DNA from: an uncultured Collinsella sp.
GTDB lineage: Bacteria > Actinomycetota > Coriobacteriia > Coriobacteriales > Coriobacteriaceae
DNA: 9,059 bases
Assembly (NCBI GenBank): GCA_900551625.1
Contig: URWZ01000052.1
Span: 1-9,059 of the forward strand
Direction: 5' to 3'
Position 1 is the first letter of the stretch, and each line of letters opens with the position of its first letter. Positions 6,012-9,059 of this stretch are shown piece by piece. The position numbers and the translations under genes are program-made. The notes below the pieces were generated by a model. The model searched no databases. It worked only from the letters and a program-made list of their open reading frames with translations, and had not been told where the DNA came from.

Positions 6012-6121
6012 TCGGTCGCGTACCGAAGTACGCTTCCCTCCTCTTTCGGGCGAATCTGCGGCACCTGGAAAAGCCGTCTCCGTGGTAGGGAACTAATGGA
6101 CCACGCAAACCATGAGGAGGT
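6012..6121 (+). promoter_or_regulatory. structured gyrA leader and ribosome binding site
   Basis: GAGGAGGT (6114-6121) lies just before the GTG start at 6125 and fixes that start. A hairpin pairs GCGTAC (6018-6023) with GTACGC (6028-6033). It overlaps an alternative 5-bp hairpin (TCGGT 6012-6016, ACCGA 6022-6026). CGTGGT (6081-6086) can pair with ACCACG (6100-6105). CCTCCTC at 6037-6043 is a perfect complement of GAGGAGG at 6114-6120 and could mask the ribosome binding site. I found no convincing -35/-10 pair for gyrA in 5889-6124. Confidence 0.5.
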
Positions 6122-6124
6122 AAC

Positions 6125-8872
6125 GTGGCAGACGATATCAACAACAACGAGGGTATGGACGAGGCCGGCGACGCCGGCATGCCCGATGATCTGAAGCGCC
6201 TGCTCGCCCGCGCTGAGCAGGGCGAGGACGGCGATCCGGATTCCTATAACCCCGACGCCGAGGATGAAGAGGACGAGGATGACGACGCCGAGCTCGAGGA
6301 GAGCTTCGGTGCGGTCGATCGTGGCGCCTCGGCCGGCGAGGATATCAACGGCGGTCAGCTCCAGATTTCGGAGTTCGGCCGCGAGATGAAGCAGTCGTTC
6401 ATCGAGTACTCGATGTCGGTCATCACGGCGCGCGCCCTGCCGGACGTGCGCGACGGCCTAAAGCCGGTGCACCGCCGCATCCTGTACGCCATGAACGAGA
6501 GCGGCATCTACCCCAACCGCCCGCATAAGAAGTCGGCCTGGACGGTCGGCGAAGTTATCGGCAAGTACCATCCGCACGGCGACTACGCGGTCTATGAGGC
6601 CATGGTTCGTCTGGCGCAGTGGTTCTCCATGCGCACGCCGCTCATCGACGGCCACGGTAACTTCGGCAACATTGACGGCGACGGCGCGGCGGCTATGCGT
6701 TATACCGAGAGCCGCCTGGCAAAGCCCGCCATGGAGCTGCTGCGCGACCTGCAAAAGGATACCGTCGACTGGCAGCCCAACTACGACGAGTCGCTCGCCG
6801 AGCCCGTGGCGCTGCCCGCGCGCTTCCCCAACCTGCTGGTCAACGGCAGCCAGGGCATCGCCGTCGGCATGGCCACCAATATCGCCCCGCATAACCTCAC
6901 CGAGGCGATCGAGGCCACCTGCTACCTGATCGACAATCCCGACGCCACCGTCGACGAGCTTATGCAGATCATGCCCGGTCCGGACTTCCCCACCGGCGCC
7001 ATCATCATGGGCAGCGCCGGCATTAGGCAGAGCTACGAGACCGGTCGCGGCTCCATTACCGTGCGTGCCAAGGCCCACGTGGAATCCACCAAGACCGGTC
7101 GCAGCCGCCTGGTCTTTACCGAGATCCCTTACATGGTCAACAAGGGCACCTTGCAGGAGAAGATCGCCCAGCTCGTAAACGACAAGCGCATCGAGGGCAT
7201 CTCGGATATGCGCGACGAGTCCAACCAAAAGGGCATCCGTCTGGTCATCGAGCTCAAGAAGGGCGTCATTCCGCAGGTCGTGCTCAACAACCTGTATAAG
7301 TACACCTCGCTGCAGACGACCTTTGGCGCCAACAACCTGGCACTCGTCAACGGCGTTCCCAAATGCCTGAGCTTGCGCGAGATGCTGCAGCACTACATCG
7401 ACCACCAGGTCGACGTCGTCACCCGCCGCACCCGCTTTGACCTTAAGAAGGCCCAGGCACGTGCCCATATCCTCGAGGGCTACTTGATGGCTCTCGACCA
7501 TATTGACGAGGTCATCAGCATTATTCGTTCCTCGCAGACCGACTCCGAGGCAAGCGGCCGCCTGATCGAGCGCTTTGGCTTTACGCCCGAGCAGACCACG
7601 GCCATCCTCGAGATGAAGCTGCGCCGCCTGACTGGCCTTGAGCGCGACAAGATCCAGGAAGAACTGGACGGTCTGCGCCGCGCCATCGCCTACTACGAGG
7701 ACCTGCTGGCGCATGAGGAGAAGATCCTGGGCGTCATCAAGGAGGAGATGCGCGAGATTTCGAAAAAGTTCGGCGACAAACGCCGCACCGAGATCAGCCA
7801 TGTCGAAAAGGATCTGGATGTCGAGGACCTCATCGCCGACGAGGACATGGTCGTGACCATCACCCACACCGGCTACGTGAAGCGCATCCCGGTGGCTGCC
7901 TACCGCGCCCAGAAGCGCGGCGGCAAGGGCGTGTCGGGCGTCAACCTTAAAGAGGACGACGTCATCGACGAGATGTTTATCGCATCCACGCACGAGTACG
8001 TGCTGTTCTTCTCGAGCAAGGGCAAGGTCTACCGCCTGAAGGTGCACGAGCTGCCGGTGGGTACGCGCCAGGCGCGCGGCACCGCGATCGTCAACCTGCT
8101 GCCCTTCGAGGAGGGCGAGAAGATCGCGAGCGTCATCAGCTGCCGCGATTTCCCGGCCGACGAGTACCTGATGTTTGCCACCAAGAGCGGCATGGTCAAG
8201 AAGACCGTGATGAGCGCTTACGATCGTAGTCGCCGTGATGGACTCATTGCCATCAACCTGCGCGACGACGACGCACTGCTGAACGTGCGCCGCGTGCGCG
8301 AGGGTGACAAGATTATCCTGGCCACCACCGCGGGCAAGGCGATCATGTTCTCCGAGGAGCAGGTGCGCGCCACCGGCCGCGACACCAGCGGCGTTCGCGG
8401 TATTAGCATGAAGGACGGCGTGAGCGTTTTGGGTATGGAAGTTACCAACGGCAACGGCGACCTGTTTGTCATCACCGAGCGCGGCTACGGCAAGCGCACG
8501 CCGGTCGCGGACTATCCGGAGCAGAACCGCGGCGGTCAGGGCGTCTACACCATCCAGATGACCGAGCGTAAGGGAAACCTCGCGGCCATGAAGACGGTGG
8601 GTCCGCAGCACGAGCTGTTCATCGTGACGGAAGGCGCGACGGTCATTCGCGTCAAGACCGATGAGATTAGCCAGACCGGCCGAGCCACCCAGGGCGTCAA
8701 GATGATGACCGTCGACGACAACGACCGTGTGTGCGCTGTCGCCCGCATGACGGCAGCTAAGGAAAAGCCCGAAGGCGAAGGCGCCGAGGCCGAGGCAACG
8801 GTCGATGCCGAAAATACCCCAGTCGACCTAGGCGACGGCAACGACATGCCAGAGGATCTCCTAGACGAGTAA
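6125..8872 (+). CDS. gyrA: DNA gyrase subunit A with acidic N-terminal extension
   Basis: The 915-residue protein is the DNA-cleaving subunit of gyrase, which works as A2B2 with GyrB to introduce negative supercoils. Residues 1-77 are a non-conserved extension with a strongly acidic tract (about 43-60). The DNA-gate and tower region follows from about residue 80 ([20 protein letters not shown] at 104-123) with catalytic R192-Y193 in AAAMRYTE. The C-terminal beta-pinwheel carries a GyrA box, QKRGGKG (596-602), and about six blade repeats. The GyrA box and full pinwheel argue for gyrase rather than topoisomerase IV ParC. An acidic C-terminal tail ends the protein. With a constant offset of 71 from E. 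coli, Y154 replaces the quinolone-contact Ser83, E158 replaces Asp87 (Glu is normal in Bacillus) and W139 replaces Arg68. The GTG start is supported by GAGGAGGT. No gyrB is next to it in this window. A strong terminator follows 40 bases after the stop. Confidence 0.95.
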   Translation: MADDINNNEGMDEAGDAGMPDDLKRLLARAEQGEDGDPDSYNPDAEDEEDEDDDAELEESFGAVDRGASAGEDINGGQLQISEFGREMKQSFIEYSMSVITARALPDVRDGLKPVHRRILYAMNESGIYPNRPHKKSAWTVGEVIGKYHPHGDYAVYEAMVRLAQWFSMRTPLIDGHGNFGNIDGDGAAAMRYTESRLAKPAMELLRDLQKDTVDWQPNYDESLAEPVALPARFPNLLVNGSQGIAVGMATNIAPHNLTEAIEATCYLIDNPDATVDELMQIMPGPDFPTGAIIMGSAGIRQSYETGRGSITVRAKAHVESTKTGRSRLVFTEIPYMVNKGTLQEKIAQLVNDKRIEGISDMRDESNQKGIRLVIELKKGVIPQVVLNNLYKYTSLQTTFGANNLALVNGVPKCLSLREMLQHYIDHQVDVVTRRTRFDLKKAQARAHILEGYLMALDHIDEVISIIRSSQTDSEASGRLIERFGFTPEQTTAILEMKLRRLTGLERDKIQEELDGLRRAIAYYEDLLAHEEKILGVIKEEMREISKKFGDKRRTEISHVEKDLDVEDLIADEDMVVTITHTGYVKRIPVAAYRAQKRGGKGVSGVNLKEDDVIDEMFIASTHEYVLFFSSKGKVYRLKVHELPVGTRQARGTAIVNLLPFEEGEKIASVISCRDFPADEYLMFATKSGMVKKTVMSAYDRSRRDGLIAINLRDDDALLNVRRVREGDKIILATTAGKAIMFSEEQVRATGRDTSGVRGISMKDGVSVLGMEVTNGNGDLFVITERGYGKRTPVADYPEQNRGGQGVYTIQMTERKGNLAAMKTVGPQHELFIVTEGATVIRVKTDEISQTGRATQGVKMMTVDDNDRVCAVARMTAAKEKPEGEGAEAEATVDAENTPVDLGDGNDMPEDLLDE

Positions 8873-8912
8873 GAGGCCCTAGCTGGTAGAAAATATCAGA
8901 CCCCATATATCG

Positions 8913-8945
8913 GCGGTCGGCGCACTGCGCGCCGACCGCTTTTTT
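8913..8945 (+). terminator. Rho-independent terminator of gyrA
   Basis: GCGGTCGGCGC (8913-8923) pairs perfectly with GCGCCGACCGC (8929-8939) over 11 bp. The loop is ACTGC and six Ts follow (8940-8945). It sits 40 bases after the gyrA stop and closes the dap-gyrA stretch. Confidence 0.95.
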
Positions 8946-9012
8946 GACAATCCTGGACCCCGTGCCCGCCGAGTGGGCGAGATGGGTTAGGTTTGCTGCT
9001 CGGGCAGTCCTG

Positions 9013-9049
9013 CGCAAGACGAAGGCCACATTAAGTGGCCTTCTTTGCG
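9013..9049 (+). repeat. hairpin downstream of the gyrA terminator
   Basis: GAAGGCCAC (9021-9029) pairs with GTGGCCTTC (9035-9043) over 9 bp with an ATTAA loop. An outer CGCAA (9013-9017) can pair with TTGCG (9045-9049) across a small internal loop. The trailing TTCTTT is a weak T-tract, so this could be a second plus-strand terminator or the leader structure of a gene beyond the window. No coding sequence is supported in 8946-9059. Confidence 0.5.
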
Positions 9050-9059
9050 TGCGGAACTC

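Noticed and set aside
6096..6194. Short upstream ORF beginning ATGGAC before gyrA
   Set aside because: It lacks a ribosome binding site of its own and simply overlaps the gyrA start in another frame.
6458..8611. 717-codon open frame on the minus strand, antisense to gyrA
   Set aside because: It lies wholly opposite a recognised, full-length gyrA. Its composition (Val/Ala/Leu/Asp/His-rich with no domain) is what GC-rich codon third positions produce on the opposite strand.
8946..9012. Possible tRNA or small RNA gene after the gyrA terminator
   Set aside because: No cloverleaf, CCA end or T-loop consensus can be found, and only weak GCCC/GGGC pairing is seen.

Overview
This 9,059-base window is chromosomal DNA from a high-GC bacterium. 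The protein sequences, the GC-biased codon third positions and the gene order suggest an actinobacterial gut anaerobe of the Coriobacteriia, most likely Collinsella or a close relative. That placement rests on recall of family sequences, not on a search. There are no mobile elements, CRISPR arrays, rRNAs or tRNAs that I can support. The core of the window is a diaminopimelate (DAP)/lysine biosynthesis locus of the acetylase type, followed by a DNA gyrase A gene.

Layout: (1) Bases 1-101 are the last 32 codons of an unidentified plus-strand gene, closed by a strong intrinsic terminator at 125-165. (2) Bases 195-1708, minus strand, hold a two-gene unit: an M20-family amidohydrolase, probably N-acetyldiaminopimelate deacetylase, followed by a small membrane protein of unknown function. 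(3) Bases 1709-2086 are a divergent control region. It contains two overlapping putative promoters and a lysine riboswitch (L-box) on the plus strand. (4) Bases 2087-5888, plus strand, hold lysA, dapA, dapB and dapH, closely packed. lysA and dapA form one uninterrupted reading frame of 769 codons, yet dapA keeps its own Shine-Dalgarno sequence and ATG inside that frame. (5) Bases 5889-6124 are a structured leader with two hairpins, a short direct repeat and an anti-Shine-Dalgarno match to the gyrA ribosome binding site. (6) Bases 6125-8872 encode a 915-residue GyrA with an acidic N-terminal extension and unusual residues in the quinolone-binding region. (7) A strong terminator (8913-8945) closes gyrA. 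The last ~110 bases hold only one more hairpin.

How the genes work together: DapA makes hydroxy-tetrahydrodipicolinate from aspartate semialdehyde and pyruvate. DapB reduces it to tetrahydrodipicolinate. DapH N-acetylates the product. An aminotransferase (PatA type, not in this window) converts it to N-acetyl-DAP. The divergent deacetylase releases LL-DAP. DapF (also absent) would epimerise it, and LysA decarboxylates meso-DAP to lysine. The riboswitch should put lysA-dapA-dapB-dapH under lysine control, while the deacetylase unit lies outside its reach. The most notable observations are the lysA-dapA in-frame fusion, the riboswitch with a competing downstream helix, and the altered residues in the GyrA DNA gate.
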